A stretch of DNA of 64,000 nucleotides from Cladocopium goreaui (GCA_947184155.2 CAMXCT020001820.1:1-64000); one strand, 5' to 3'. Positions 46,217 through 56,721 are shown, numbered from the stretch's first letter. Notes: generated from the letters alone by a model not told the origin. A program made the numbers and translations.

Positions 46217-46359
46217 GAACTATCTTGATGCTACGTTAACAGGATCTTCTCTTGCACTTGCTAACTATTTTGATGCTACATTAACTAACAGGATCTTCTC
46301 TTGCACTTGCTAACTATTTTGATGCTACGTTAACAAGATCTTCTCTTGCACTTGCTACG
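46217..46359. repeat. Tandem repeat, about 50-54 bp, three copies
   Basis: GATCTTCTCTTGCACTTGCT occurs three times with the shared ACTATTTTGATGCTAC between. Confidence 0.9.
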
Positions 46360-46567
46360 AGGCCCAAAGCCAGCCTTGTGGGCACACGCAGGTGGAATCG
46401 ATTGCACGTGGAAGAAAGACAAAGATAAGATTTCACTGAGCATTCATGCTAGAAAACAAAGATTTGATGGCCTACGTGCAGCAGTCAGTGGCAGTGGCGC
46501 TCAAGGCACAGCAGAGACTGCGTGCGTGCTGGGAGAGCGACTGCCAGGCAACTGCAAAAGCAAGTGA
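46345..46567 (+). CDS. Exon-like segment, frame uncertain
   Basis: GC-rich and open in two plus frames. One gives MAYVQQSVAVALKAQQRLRA then CWESDCQATAKASEH, a good helix; the other gives GGIDCTWKKDKDKISLSIHA. A GTGAGG follows the first. Confidence 0.3.
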
Positions 46568-47126
46568 ACATGTGAGGGTAAAAAGTTGATCGACAAAGGG
46601 TTCCAAAACTATGATAACACGCGATTGCCCCAAAAACATGACGCTTTTGAGCATTTTTATTCAGCATGTCAAAAGGCAATTTTCGTTGGAATTAACATAT
46701 CAAAATGAAGTAATTTTAGCATCACATTTTGGTGATTATTCCAACAATAGGGGAACAGTCATCGACAGTGTGGGATGTCCTGTTTGTTGTCGCCACATCC
46801 GATTCTTAGTTCCAGTAAGAAAAGCACACAGGACCCCCAGCAGACTTCACGGAAAAATCACGGAAAATCCATGAATACTTCAGTGGATATCCCATAACTT
46901 TATCTTTAAAGCCCTATCTGATGGACATATCCATAGGATTTCCAGTTGAATTTCCAACATCCCAACCCCTAAGGCTCCAACTGGCAAGCCTTCTGGAACC
47001 TAGCTCAAGTGGTCATCAATTCACCCAAAGGTACCTCTGAGAAGGGATTAATTACTTCCCCCGGAAACTGAAAAGCCAAACCCAAAAATGTGCCCTGAAA
47101 GATGATAAAACATCAGCATTTTTCAG

Positions 47127-47354
47127 CCGGACTTGGCATTTTCAAAGGCTTCATGTACCTTTTTGGGGGACTTATTTGCATCGCTTCACATGCCAGGTGC
47201 ACTGGTGGCATTGCTCCCATTGGAGTCGTTGGCACTGGTGTTCTGGATCTCGAAAGAACCTAAATCCTTGGTACGGGGCCCAACTTGGGGGTTCACACCC
47301 CAGGAGGCGCTGGTCCAGTTGATTCACAGTCAATGGGCTTACTGGGAACCATGA
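47127..47354 (+). CDS. Exon-like segment with stop, unknown protein
   Basis: After TTTTTCAG the frame reads PDLAFSKASCTFLGDLFASL, HMPGALVALLPLESLALVFW, ISKEPKSLVRGPTWGFTPQE, ALVQLIHSQWAYWEP and TGA. There is one hydrophobic stretch. A second frame is open for half its length. Confidence 0.4.
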   Translation, partial: PDLAFSKASCTFLGDLFASLHMPGALVALLPLESLALVFWISKEPKSLVRGPTWGFTPQEALVQLIHSQWAYWEP

Positions 47355-47460
47355 GAAAATTGAACGGATGTTCGGAGTTCCTCAATCAATCACAAACTGA
47401 ATCAAACTGAATCAACCACATTTACTTTAATTGGTCCGATATCCTTTGAACTTTTCTTAC

Positions 47461-47591
47461 ATGTTTGTTGGTTCCAATTGACAGGTCGATTTATCCAGTC
47501 GTCCTGCTTGTCCCAAAGATTGGCCATATCCTCGTGAAACACGTGCCATCGATGGTTCTGTGGCCATTCCCAGTTCATCTTCAATGCAAAA
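47461..47591 (-). CDS. Internal exon starting at a family 2 element
   Basis: The acceptor is the CCAACCAG end of the family 2 element; the donor GTAAGA is near consensus. 131 nt: 43 codons with one base carried at each side. It reads FALKMNWEWPQNHRWHVFHE, DMANLWDKQDDWINRPVNWN, QQT. Trp-rich and very protein-like. No family is recognised. Confidence 0.6.
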
Positions 47592-47717
47592 CTGGTTGGT
47601 GGTTTCAACCTACCCCTCTGAAAAATGATGGAGTGAGTTCGTCAGTTGGATGACATTCCATTCCCAACTTTTCATGGAAAGTCATAAAATTCCATGGTTC
47701 CAGTCACCACCAACCAG
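47592..47717. repeat. Family 2 inverted-repeat element, longer variant
   Basis: Ends CTGGTTGGTGGTTTC and CACCACCAACCAG. The body carries extra words (CCAACTTTTCATGGAAAGTC) shared with the copy at 48355. Confidence 0.9.
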
Positions 47718-47960
47718 TCATTCCCTGGCAATTCCGCAACGACGGGTTCAGGGTTATCCCCTCTACAGCCTCTACAGGTCAAGTCTGTCATGCTCCGCAT
47801 GCTCCGCTGAGTACCCGACAAAGAAGTTGGGATCATTGTAGTCCAACGGGTTCAAATCGCTTGCATTGGCCGTCAACATTGCGGTCTGCGGCGGGAACAT
47901 CGTGGATGGTGTTATGGCTGATATGGGATGGTGGAATGTTTGCTGATTTATGCTAACTGT
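47715..47960 (-). CDS. Exon-like region between a family 1 and a family 2 element, frame unresolved
   Basis: Three minus frames are partly open. One gives QTAMLTANASDLNPLDYNDP then NFFVGYSAEHAEHD. A second gives VPAADRNVDGQCKRFEP, EF-hand-like. A third gives TDLTCRGCRGDNPEPVVAEL then PGND to the family 2 end. One or two short introns or an indel are needed to reconcile them. Confidence 0.4.
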
Positions 47961-48064
47961 TACCCTCTGGTAATTTAACATAGCTATTGAAAATGACCAT
48001 TTATAGTGGATTTTCCCATTAAACATTGTGATTTTCCATAGTTTTGTTAGTTTACCAGAGGGTA
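47961..48064. repeat. Family 1 inverted-repeat element
   Basis: Ends intact. Exon-like sequence abuts on both sides. Confidence 0.9.
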
Positions 48065-48137
48065 TTCCATGAAGTGCTTTGATATACCATAAAGCCAGCA
48101 GTCATTGGAGCTGTATCCATTCAGAAACACTCTCTTT
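48056..48137 (-). CDS. Small exon-like segment ending at a family 1 element
   Basis: The minus frame reads FLNGYSSNDCWLYGISKHFM then EYPL and reaches CTG|GTAAAC in the element end. An acceptor-like AAAAAGAGAG lies upstream. Confidence 0.4.
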
Positions 48138-48354
48138 TTTGATTCGTTGAATCTCCATGATTCTTGGGTTATCCACCAATCTCCAGCACCACCTGGCGGA
48201 ACTTCACCGTAACATCGAGTTACTCGAATTGGTACAGATGGGTTTGTCTGAAAAATAGGGATACCCCCAACTTTAAATTGAGAGAAAATGTATCACCCTT
48301 ACTAGATTGTCATTTTACCATCTAGTTAAATTACCATCTTGTTAGATATTGTCT

Positions 48355-48474
48355 CGTTGGTGGTATACCTATCCCTCTGAAAAATATGACTTCGTCAGTT
48401 GGGATGATGATTCCATTCCCAACTTTTCATGGAAAGTCAGTCAAAATTCCATGGTTCCAGTCACCACCAGCCAG
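48355..48474. repeat. Family 2 inverted-repeat element, longer variant
   Basis: Left CGTTGGTGGTATACC, right CACCACCAGCCAG; the body matches the copy at 47592. Confidence 0.85.
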
Positions 48475-48627
48475 TAATGGATTGTCATCATCATCCTTAT
48501 CAAAATTTCCGTTGATAAACCCATGATTGACTTCCCATTGGGAGCCCAACTCGTGGGTCCCAAGAAATTCGGGATGTCTTTCAGGGGTTTCATAGCTATA
48601 GGGATCACAAATGATTACAAGCCATAA

Positions 48628-48756
48628 TTACTGGTGCGTTTTACGTAGGGTTGCTGGATGGGTTGCTGGATGGGTTGCTGGGGGTTGCTGGGATAATGAA
48701 ATTGACAGTTAGCCAGTGGATCATTCCCGAAAATTCCCTACGTTTAGCACCAGTAA
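48628..48756. repeat. TTACTGGTGC-type inverted-repeat element, copy A
   Basis: Ends TTACTGGTGC and GCACCAGTAA, then TTTTACGTAGGG/CCCTACGTTTA. Internal TTGCTGGATGGG repeats. Copy B lies inverted at 56600-56721. Confidence 0.85.
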
Positions 48757-49797
48757 GATAAACATGGGGATCCCAATTACAATCAATTATTCACCCTGAA
48801 GCGGATGGTTTCAATGGTTTCAGGCCTTCATTTTCTCACCATTGGCCCATGCCTGCATAAAACTTCATCTTTATCTGGTTAGCACATATTCCCATTTAAA
48901 GCAATATACTGAAGTAAACTAGTCATTCAAAGTTGCCGAGTACCTCTATGTGCTATGATTCAACTTTTGATTGTAGTTATAGTTGGTCGTATATCCTATT
49001 GTATTCCACAAAAAAAGGAATAGTATATTATATAATACAACTAATTATATAATATTAGTATATTATATTATACAACTATTCAGGTCGTATATCCTAATTA
49101 TTATACTAATCTGGCTGAATTAGTGTTCTATTCACTGACCTGAGAATAGCATCATCCCATTTGGGGATGATCATTTCAGTGACGACACGGTGAGGTCATT
49201 AGAATCTATCCGTTGCTGATTAAGATCCTTATAGAAATGCTTGTGAATATCATCGTTCTCATATATATATGTATATCTATGCAAAATATGAAAATATCTA
49301 TGTCATATCTATTACATTCCACTAATAGCATATTACACCGACATTTTCATATTAGTGGGATATAACTATGTGACTTAATAGGTGAAGATGGGGAAAAACC
49401 ATGGAACATTGGTAGTCTAATTATAATTAGGTGACATCTCACTCCATAGTTATTAATAGATGTCACGTAGTCATTATCCCACTCTTAATAGACCTGTAGG
49501 TCCCATTGAAGATGATAAATATGATAATAGACTATGACATCTCTTATATCCTACATTATCCCTCTACTATATCATTAATGACAATACACCCATGTACTTC
49601 AGTAGTATCTAATAGTAAATCCAACCAATATCATAACTATATTACATTAGATATATATATCTATCTATGATTTAGCTATTATATCCCGCTAATATCACAT
49701 TATCATCATTTTTTTTTACTGATTTGTCCATTATTTAAGTATATTATATCATATTAATGTCTCATCTTGTTCCATTGAATTCATCATCAGCTTCTCA
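48757..49797. other. Spacer or intron, AT-rich
   Basis: Repeated CCTATTGTAT/TATTATAT words and no exon-like frame. Confidence 0.4.
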
Positions 49798-49798
49798 G

Positions 49799-49948
49799 TG
49801 CCTCTAAGACAGTACCGCGGTCGTGTTTCTTCAGCAAGGGGTTGGCAAAGGCCAAGACCTACCGTTACCGTCGCGTCGCCGCCGATTTCCGTGGTTTCGG
49901 TGGTCATTTCTGTGGGTTGCGAAATCCTGCACGACCAAAAAGGATCTG
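49799..49948 (+). CDS. Internal exon ending at a family 2 element
   Basis: Acceptor CAGCTTCTCAG; the donor is the GT of CTG|GTTGGTGG at the family 2 end. 150 nt: one base, 49 codons, two bases. It reads KTVPRSCFFSKGLAKAKTYR, YRRVAADFRGFGGHFCGLRN, PARPKRI. Other frames are also open, but this one is the most protein-like. Confidence 0.5.
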
Positions 49949-50045
49949 GTTGGTGGTTGAGCCAACCCTCTGAAAAATATTAGTCAGTTGGGATGATTAT
50001 TCTAAATATATGGAAAAATAAAAAATGTTCCAAACCACCAAAAAG
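49946..50045. repeat. Family 2 inverted-repeat element with flanking direct repeat
   Basis: The left end is intact; the right end stops at CCAAACCACCA. CCAAAAAGGAT stands on both sides, a possible 9-11 bp target duplication. Confidence 0.8.
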
Positions 50046-51294
50046 GATGGTTGAAACATGTTGAACGCCTATGAATCATGGGATAATTAAACAGAATTAA
50101 ACCACATTCCTCAGGTGCAGGATAGAACTTCCACAGTATGATGGGTAATGAGAATATGATGGGTACCCAGATGTTTTGTCTCCAGATTTTCAACCAAACC
50201 TTGATCGTTTGGGATCAAACATCAGGATTTGACGGTGCCCTTACGGATTGAAGATGGTGAAAAACCCTGTTTTTCAGGATCTCCAATGTCTTTCCCATCA
50301 AGTAATGACAGTGGCAAAATTGGAACGGTTTAAAGCACATGGGAGTGAACAGATTCCAACCATTGAGACAACTCAGCATCCAGGCTCTGATAATCATCTC
50401 AGAGCCTGGTGACCCTGAAAATGGGCAGCCCTCCAGCAGCATATCACCACGGAAACCCGAGATGAAAAACCATACATTGGAGATATATCCGATTTTCAGA
50501 TATACCCCCAAGATCATAATTGTTGGATATTGTTGATGTTATCCCCTTTTTTTATGGGTGTTTTTGGCACGTTCCGGCACATGAAAAACGCGCAGTTGCT
50601 ACCTCCAATCGGTCCCGTTGCCAATGATACAGCGACGTTTGCAGGATTTTGGACCTTGGGTGAAAAGTTTCACCTTCAAGGGGAGATTTTCTGTTCTCCC
50701 ATGGACCAGGGCTGGGGCCCCTGGGGATTGGATGCATCCAAACATGGGGATTTTTTAAAAAGGTGATTTATGTTGATTTAATGCCACAGTTTTTTTCTTG
50801 GGTTGATGGTATATCGAACTAGAGAATGGGGAAAAGGATCACAAAAATCGCCGGAAGTGTAGCAAAACCAGGAGAACTGTGAGAGAATCCAATGGGGTGG
50901 GGTCTTAGCGATGGCATCATCTATGGCAACGTCGTTTTCAACGCGGCCTTAACTCTCCCATGTTACGCTCGGGAAACTGCAGTGGAAACTTCCAAGGGCC
51001 CAACCTTTGGAGATCACCATCAACCCTGGAAAAGGGTGACCCGTCTCCAAGGGATCGTTGCCCTGAAAACATGGTGATTGATGTGATTGATGTGATTGTT
51101 GGTGGCTACAGTAAATTGGGCCCTTCATGCTGCGCCTTTTTTCGTTGGGTCTGGTTCCATCCAGCAATCGAGATGAGTCAAAGTGAAGCAAGAGACGGGT
51201 AAACTCATGGTGAAGCAATAGGAACATGGCCAAACTGAGACACCCCGCCACAAAAAACATGTTAAATTAGCTTGTTAGGTTAATACATCCCCAT

Positions 51295-51588
51295 TTATAG
51301 CGGAAAAGTTAAAGTTGTTACTAAGCTACTTATCCAGTTGGCGTACTCGAAGATACTTGCGACATCTCCATATCTTTTGGGGTTAAGCCGTTTGAAGCCC
51401 CATTCTGGCTTGATGGTTGGATCTCTATCCAGTTCCCCAGCTCCCCAAAAACCTGCCCCCGTGCTCGCGAGGCGCTTGTCCCACGTGGGCGTGGCATCCT
51501 TTGGCTTGCAAAAGCGATAGGTCGCCGTATCCTTCGAGGCTCCAAGGTTCAGGTCATCGAACAAATAGGACATTGGACCAACAAACAT
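51295..51588 (-). CDS. Exon-like segment, unknown protein
   Basis: The minus frame reads YLFDDLNLGASKDTATYRFC, KPKDATPTWDKRLASTGAGF, WGAGELDRDPTIKPEWGFKR, LNPKRYGDVASIFEYANWIS, then stop at 51295. It is the longest clean exon-like frame outside the retrotransposon. No family is recognised. Confidence 0.6.
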   Translation of the reverse strand: MFVGPMSYLFDDLNLGASKDTATYRFCKPKDATPTWDKRLASTGAGFWGAGELDRDPTIKPEWGFKRLNPKRYGDVASIFEYANWISSLVTTLTFPL

Positions 51589-51648
51589 GGGGGATTATGG
51601 GGTAGACTGGAAGGGTATCAACTAAGAATTGTGGGATATACCATGATC

Positions 51649-51735
51649 TACCCTCTGGAAATTTAACATTGGCTATGAAAAAAACACCATTTGTTAATAG
51701 GGAAACGAAATGGGCCATGGCTTCGCTATGAGGAT
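51649..51735. repeat. Family 1 element, right half lost
   Basis: TACCCTCTGGAAATTTAACA is present; the right end is missing. Confidence 0.6.
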
Positions 51736-51940
51736 GTCGGTGTCATGGCCCCATCTTCAACTTCTAGATATGTCTGGTTGCTGGTTCCAAAATCATGGAT
51801 GCATCATGTATTTCGAGACCACCAGCGCTCATGCGTTTGACTTCACCTCAGAACAAATCTTGGTGGTCGATTCCCAGGGTTGGATACTTTTGGTGATAAA
51901 ATTCCCAGGCTTTTTCCCTTTTCATCACATCTTTTCCACT

Positions 51941-52068
51941 TACCATCTGGTTATGACACAGTTTGCCATGGAAAGATCCACCATTTTTTAATTAAGAGGT
52001 AAACCATCTATTTCGATTAGGGCCATCGAAAAACCATGGCGAACTGTAGACGTCATAACCAGAGGGTA
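51941..52068. repeat. Family 1 element, changed-stem variant
   Basis: Ends TACCATCTGG/CCAGAGGGTA. The inner arms GTTTGCCATGG and CCATGGCGAAC pair with each other but not with the common type. Confidence 0.85.
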
Positions 52069-52188
52069 AGTGATCCCCGAAGTTTACTCGAAACGACATC
52101 GATGCCTTCAGCCTTTCTCGAAGACATAATCGAAGCAATGGCTTCGTGTGCCGTGTTTGGGAAACATTTTTGCTTTTAAGCCATGAAA

Positions 52189-52266
52189 TTTGGGGGAAAA
52201 CCCATGATAGTTGGGGGAAAACCCATGAAAGTTGGGGGAAAACCCATGAAAGTTGGGGGAAAACCA
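52189..52266. repeat. 21-bp tandem repeat (AGTTGGGGGAAAACCCATGAA)
   Basis: Four units, directly beside a family 2 element. The minus strand would encode FPQLSWV repeats. Confidence 0.9.
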
Positions 52267-52270
52267 TCTA

Positions 52271-52373
52271 GTGGTTGGTGGTATACCTACCCCTCTGAAA
52301 AATGATGGAGTTCGTCAGTTGGGATGATGACATTCCCAATATATGGACAAACATGTTCCAAACCACCAACCAG
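52271..52373. repeat. Family 2 inverted-repeat element
   Basis: Left TGGTTGGTGGTATACC, right CCAAACCACCAACCAG; TCTAG on both sides may be a short target duplication. Confidence 0.9.
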
Positions 52374-52893
52374 TCTAGCAGAATATTCAGGCTTTGGACA
52401 AACTCAAGCACCCTAATTTTGGGTTGAAAAAACATCAACATATTCCCATGATCTCCTCCATCACCATTGTATACCAATTATCCATGAGTTCCATTTTCTG
52501 CCGGCGAACTCCGCATTTTGGTCGGTTCAATCCCATTTTTTTCTTGGCAAAATCGCTATAATCATCCCAATCATCCCCATTGATTCGAGTTAACGGAGTC
52601 AACTTCCCATTTCTTGATAGTTAATGATCTTTTAGGTTGTTAACTGAGTATCCGTTTATCCCACTAAAAAAGGGTTTCAACCATCCGTTTGCTGGTTTAT
52701 AGGATTTCGCAACCATCCACAGTATGACTGGGGGTATAACCATCCAGGTACCTAAAATTGAGGTAATGTACCATATTGTTAGCCATATGTGGGGATATTC
52801 CCTGAAATTTAGGCCTGAAAAATGGACCTTATGGTAGGTACCTCCAATCGGAAGCTGTTGCATGGCCATTGACTGCGGGTATAATCAATGGGA

Positions 52894-53017
52894 ATTTCAG
52901 GATCCTAAAATGGAGGTACTGTACCATATAAGGCCATATTTTGTGGGGATATTCACTTACATAGGCCTTATATAGGCCTTATATATGGTAGGTACCTCCA
53001 TTTTAGGATCCTGAAAT
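52894..53017. repeat. Inverted repeat with a perfect 26-bp arm
   Basis: ATTTCAGGATCCTAAAATGG (then AGGTAC) is matched exactly at the right end on the other strand. The inner part, CCATATAAGG/CCTTATATATGG, also pairs. Confidence 0.85.
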
Positions 53018-53049
53018 GGCCATTGATATAACCATCCAGCATCATCCAG

Positions 53050-53136
53050 CTATGACTTCGGGGTAGCGTTGAACGGTGGGTCCTGGGTGGCCACTTGACA
53101 GGTGGGCAGCAGCAGCAGATGGCGGATGGCAAACTC
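53050..53136 (-). CDS. Terminal exon, unknown protein
   Basis: Acceptor CATGGCAG. 87 nt, 28 codons plus TAG: EFAIRHLLLLPTCQVATQDP, PFNATPKS. Confidence 0.5.
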   Translation of the reverse strand, partial: EFAIRHLLLLPTCQVATQDPPFNATPKS

Positions 53137-54017
53137 CTGCCATGGCAGTTGATTGAGGTATTTTTTCCATATAAAAAGGCCATAAAAAACCTATGGTTAT
53201 GTTACCACTTTCCCAATGGCTAGAATATGCTTGGTATCATTTGGTATCATCCAAAAAATGCTTTTCTATCTGTGTCTAAACTGCTGAAAACAATGATGTT
53301 AGAACATTTTTTAGCAAACCCTTGAAGCAACCATATCCAACCATACCAACCATAAAAGTCCGTGGCTGCACCACTGGGAGATTGGGCCATTGTTTATCTA
53401 ATACATAAAAAGTTGGGCTATGAAAAGGGTTTATAAACCATAAAATAATGCGATACAATAATATAATTTAATATAATGCTATAACTAACATATCAGAACT
53501 ACACTATCACTATTCTGAATATTCTATCTATGTTATAAACCACATATCTTGTGCGAATTTATAGGGCATTCCGAATCGTGGCCATCCCTTGGTGCTCGCG
53601 GCTCCGTGATGGAGCTGCTTGTCTCGAAGACCAAACTCACCTGCGAACGCCGAGCGGTGAGAAGATCAATGCCCACGGCTACAAAAATCAGTAGACATGG
53701 CATGGATTTTTAATGATGGTTTCTATAAAATGCTGATGTTTTTTTTTGATGATGGTTTTTATAGACATGGTTTTTAACATTTCTATAATACACATTGCTT
53801 GGCTGTATCCCAGTTCAAACTCAAAAACACCGTTGATGGTGACTATCCACTGGATGTGGAGATTCGAGATCCATCAACATCTCTTTGATATATATATAAA
53901 TACATCCAGATAATGGACAACATGGACAACAAGATGGAGTCAGTGAAAGCTAGAGATTTAACGCCCAAAAATGGGATCCGATCGCATTTTTCGTGGAATA
54001 TCCAACTGTTTATCCAG

Positions 54018-54163
54018 CCAGCGAGATCGATCCAGCCTGTGAATACGCCGAGTTCTTGATGGAGATCGCTGACGACATATTTTTGCATCCAGTGCATGTG
54101 TCGCTACCTTGGCAGAATTGCACGGTGAAAAAAGGCCGAGGGTTCAAGCCATCAACGATCTGA
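54018..54163 (+). CDS. Exon-like segment with stop, unknown protein
   Basis: After TTTATCCAG the frame reads [47 protein letters not shown] and TGA. A GTGAAA inside (after QNCT) is an alternative donor that would continue the gene. Confidence 0.55.
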
Positions 54164-54183
54164 GTGCCACAAGGCAAGCCAAT

Positions 54184-54320
54184 AGTGACAAATACATGTA
54201 TGAATAAATGTAAGTATATATGTATATATATATGTATATATATACGTATATGACCGTATATGTATATGTATATATATATGTATATGTGTATATATATATA
54301 TGTATATATATATAGACATT
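54184..54320. repeat. TATATG microsatellite
   Basis: Imperfect TATATGTA alternation. Confidence 0.9.
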
Positions 54321-54599
54321 TTGCATCCATCCACAAAGTCCAAAGTCCTGAGCCATACCAAAAAACACACCTGAAAAAACATGGCTCAAAAGCCTGAAGA
54401 AATGTTGTCACACGGCCATGGAACTGTTGACCACTGCATCACTGTCGATCCAACCTGGGCGGTGCCATCAGTTCAACATGGAAAATATTGATGTAGATAT
54501 TATATATATATAGATTTGATATAGATATAGAGTACCACAAACACGAATGCAATAGAGACTATAATAGAGAAGACAAGATGCACCAGTTGTGAATCCCCA

Positions 54600-54710
54600 A
54601 ATCAGCTTTCGAACGATGCTGAAACGATGCTACGTTCACATCCTGGAGACTACCGATGTGGAGACTTGCCCAAGAATGGACTTCTGCGATGTTCTGCACC
54701 AATTATTAAA
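54600..54710 (+). CDS. Exon-like segment, frame uncertain
   Basis: Two plus frames look possible: SFRTMLKRCYVHILETTDVE with TCPRMDFCDVLHQ, or NDAETMLRSHPGDYRCGDLP with KNGLLRC. CAAATCAG precedes. Confidence 0.35.
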
Positions 54711-54854
54711 ACTTCCCCCAGGAAAAACAACTTCCAGTAAACCCTGCGAAAAAAAGCGGTTTGCCAGCACTAGGATCACCCCAATGACTTATCATTCTGA
54801 TGGCTTAAACATGGTTTAACCATCATGTTGATGGGTGGTTTATGACATTGCTTT

Positions 54855-54970
54855 TACCCTCTGGTAAACTGTTACATAACTATGGAAAGATCCACCATTG
54901 TTCATGGGTACATAAATCAACAATTTCTATGGCCATTTTCAATAGTTTTTTGTTTGTTTACCAGAGGGTA
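54855..54970. repeat. Family 1 inverted-repeat element
   Basis: Ends intact (TACCCTCTGG, CCAGAGGGTA). Confidence 0.9.
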
Positions 54971-55505
54971 AATCCCATATCATCCCATTGTTCACCATTG
55001 TTAACCCATTCTTCAACCATCAAACCGCCATTAAATCACCATTTATGGTGCCATTTATCACCATTTTTGTTGACATAACCAGAGGCTACTAATGCCCATG
55101 ATCTCCCCATGACACCCTGGGGATCAGGGACGATCAAAGGTGGCGGAGGAGTTGGCTGCCCAAAATCGAAGCTCCTGCGGCTTCGTTGGGGATTTTTTTT
55201 TTTTTCATGGTAAAGACGTTACCATCCAACAAAAGTAGGGCTTTAAAAGTGGGAAATCCATGGAAATCCCACGTTTCGACGTTTCGATTCTCCCATTAAA
55301 GCATAAAGCAGTTCTGGGACTGAAAATTGAGAATGGATATTCTCTCTTTCTCTCTCTCTCTCTATATGTATACGCATATACACAGATGTGGTTGGTGTCT
55401 CATAAGCTATTTTTTGCAACAAACACTCATGATACTGATGCTGCTTCCTTTGGAAAATGTTGGCCATGGATATTGACATGCCATCGTGGTATCGTGGCTT
55501 TCCAG

Positions 55506-55578
55506 GCTAAATCAGTAAATCCTGATCGGTCGAAGATCGCTGAGGTGGTGAACATAACTCTAACAACTGGGACTTCTG
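55506..55578 (+). CDS. Internal exon, first of a phase-matched pair
   Basis: Acceptor GGCTTTCCAG, donor GTAGAT. 73 nt: AKSVNPDRSKIAEVVNITLT, TGTS plus one base. The phase fits the exon at 56196. Confidence 0.6.
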
Positions 55579-55854
55579 GTAGATATATATATAATTATAT
55601 ATGTATGTATCTGTATATCTATGTATATATATATATATCTAGTTAATGGGGCTATAAAACCATCTTATAACCTGGGGTCCGACACGTCCGACGGATGATT
55701 TTCCAAGTCGGCTCATGTCCATTCCAGCGCACTTTTGAGATATCAAACATCCCCCCATACCGGGTTTAGTGGGGGATTTACACACATTTAGGGGGATGTT
55801 TGATAGAGATATGACCATTTAGTGACCATTTAGGGGGGCATTAGAGCCATGAGA

Positions 55855-55925
55855 TCACGAGGAGCTTCCGTTGATCTTGAGGTCCTCCATGAACACGTTG
55901 TCCACGAACAAATAGGCCTCGGCAG
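55855..55925 (-). CDS. Terminal exon-like segment
   Basis: The minus frame reads PAEAYLFVDNVFMEDLKING, SSS and TGA at 55857-55855. The upstream edge is unresolved. Confidence 0.45.
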
Positions 55926-56195
55926 GATGCGTGACCAGTCAGCGAAAAGGACGAGGATTTTCGTCCCCAAAAGGTGGTGAAATCACCATTTGGGGGTGTC
56001 CTCTTTCGGGGGTAGCCATGGGTAGCCCATTTTATCATCCATTTTATCATTTTGTCATAGGATTTGAGAAGATTTTCCTTTCTAAAGCATCAATTTTGGG
56101 GGATCCCATGGTATCACCATTTCGGGTACCACTCAGAACATACACCCGAAATCTTGCTGGGATTGGTCCCCTTGGGCCCTTGATCATTTGCTAAG

Positions 56196-56312
56196 GCGCA
56201 CGAATAAAGCTGCAGCTTGAAGCAGTTAGTCCGGAGGGACAGGATGCGGTTTCAGAGCCACCGACCAGGGAATACCTGCCGAACAGGGGAAGTGTCCATT
56301 TTTTGGGGTCAG
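56196..56312 (+). CDS. Internal exon, second of a phase-matched pair
   Basis: After TTTGCTAAG. With the carried base it reads GARIKLQLEAVSPEGQDAVS, EPPTREYLPN. The donor is either GTGGAT (56313) or an earlier site. Confidence 0.5.
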
Positions 56313-56599
56313 GTGGATTCACAAGGCCAGGAAAATGATGGAATCCATGTATTCATGAAGACAAACTAGGCCAACAAACCATGGGAGAAACCGGGGGCTG
56401 AGAGCTGGACATGACTGCAGTAAGATACTGTAACATAGCTATGGACAATCCACAATTCCAATGGGTACATCATCGAAGCAAATGGGCCATGGCTGTTTTT
56501 TCAAGGAGCTTCAAAAGTAAGCAATCTCCCAGCCCCTTCAACACTGGATGAATCTGATCAGAGGTGACGTCCTCTAAAAGAGGGCTTCCAGAACTTTAC

Positions 56600-56721
56600 T
56601 TACTGTGCTAAACGTAGGGAATGAGGGAATGATCCACTGGCTAACTATCAATAATAATCCCAGCAATTCCCAGCAACCCATCCAGCAACCCATCCAGTAA
56701 CCCTACGTAAAACACCGGTAA
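56600..56721. repeat. TTACTGGTGC-type inverted-repeat element, copy B (inverted)
   Basis: The reverse complement matches copy A at 48628-48756 over most of its length, including the GGATGGGTTGCTGG repeats. Confidence 0.85.

Noticed and set aside
53600..53690. Micro-exon AVGIDLLTARRS on minus or GSVMELLVSKTKLTCERRA on plus
   Set aside because: Both strands have good donors and open frames; the strand cannot be chosen.
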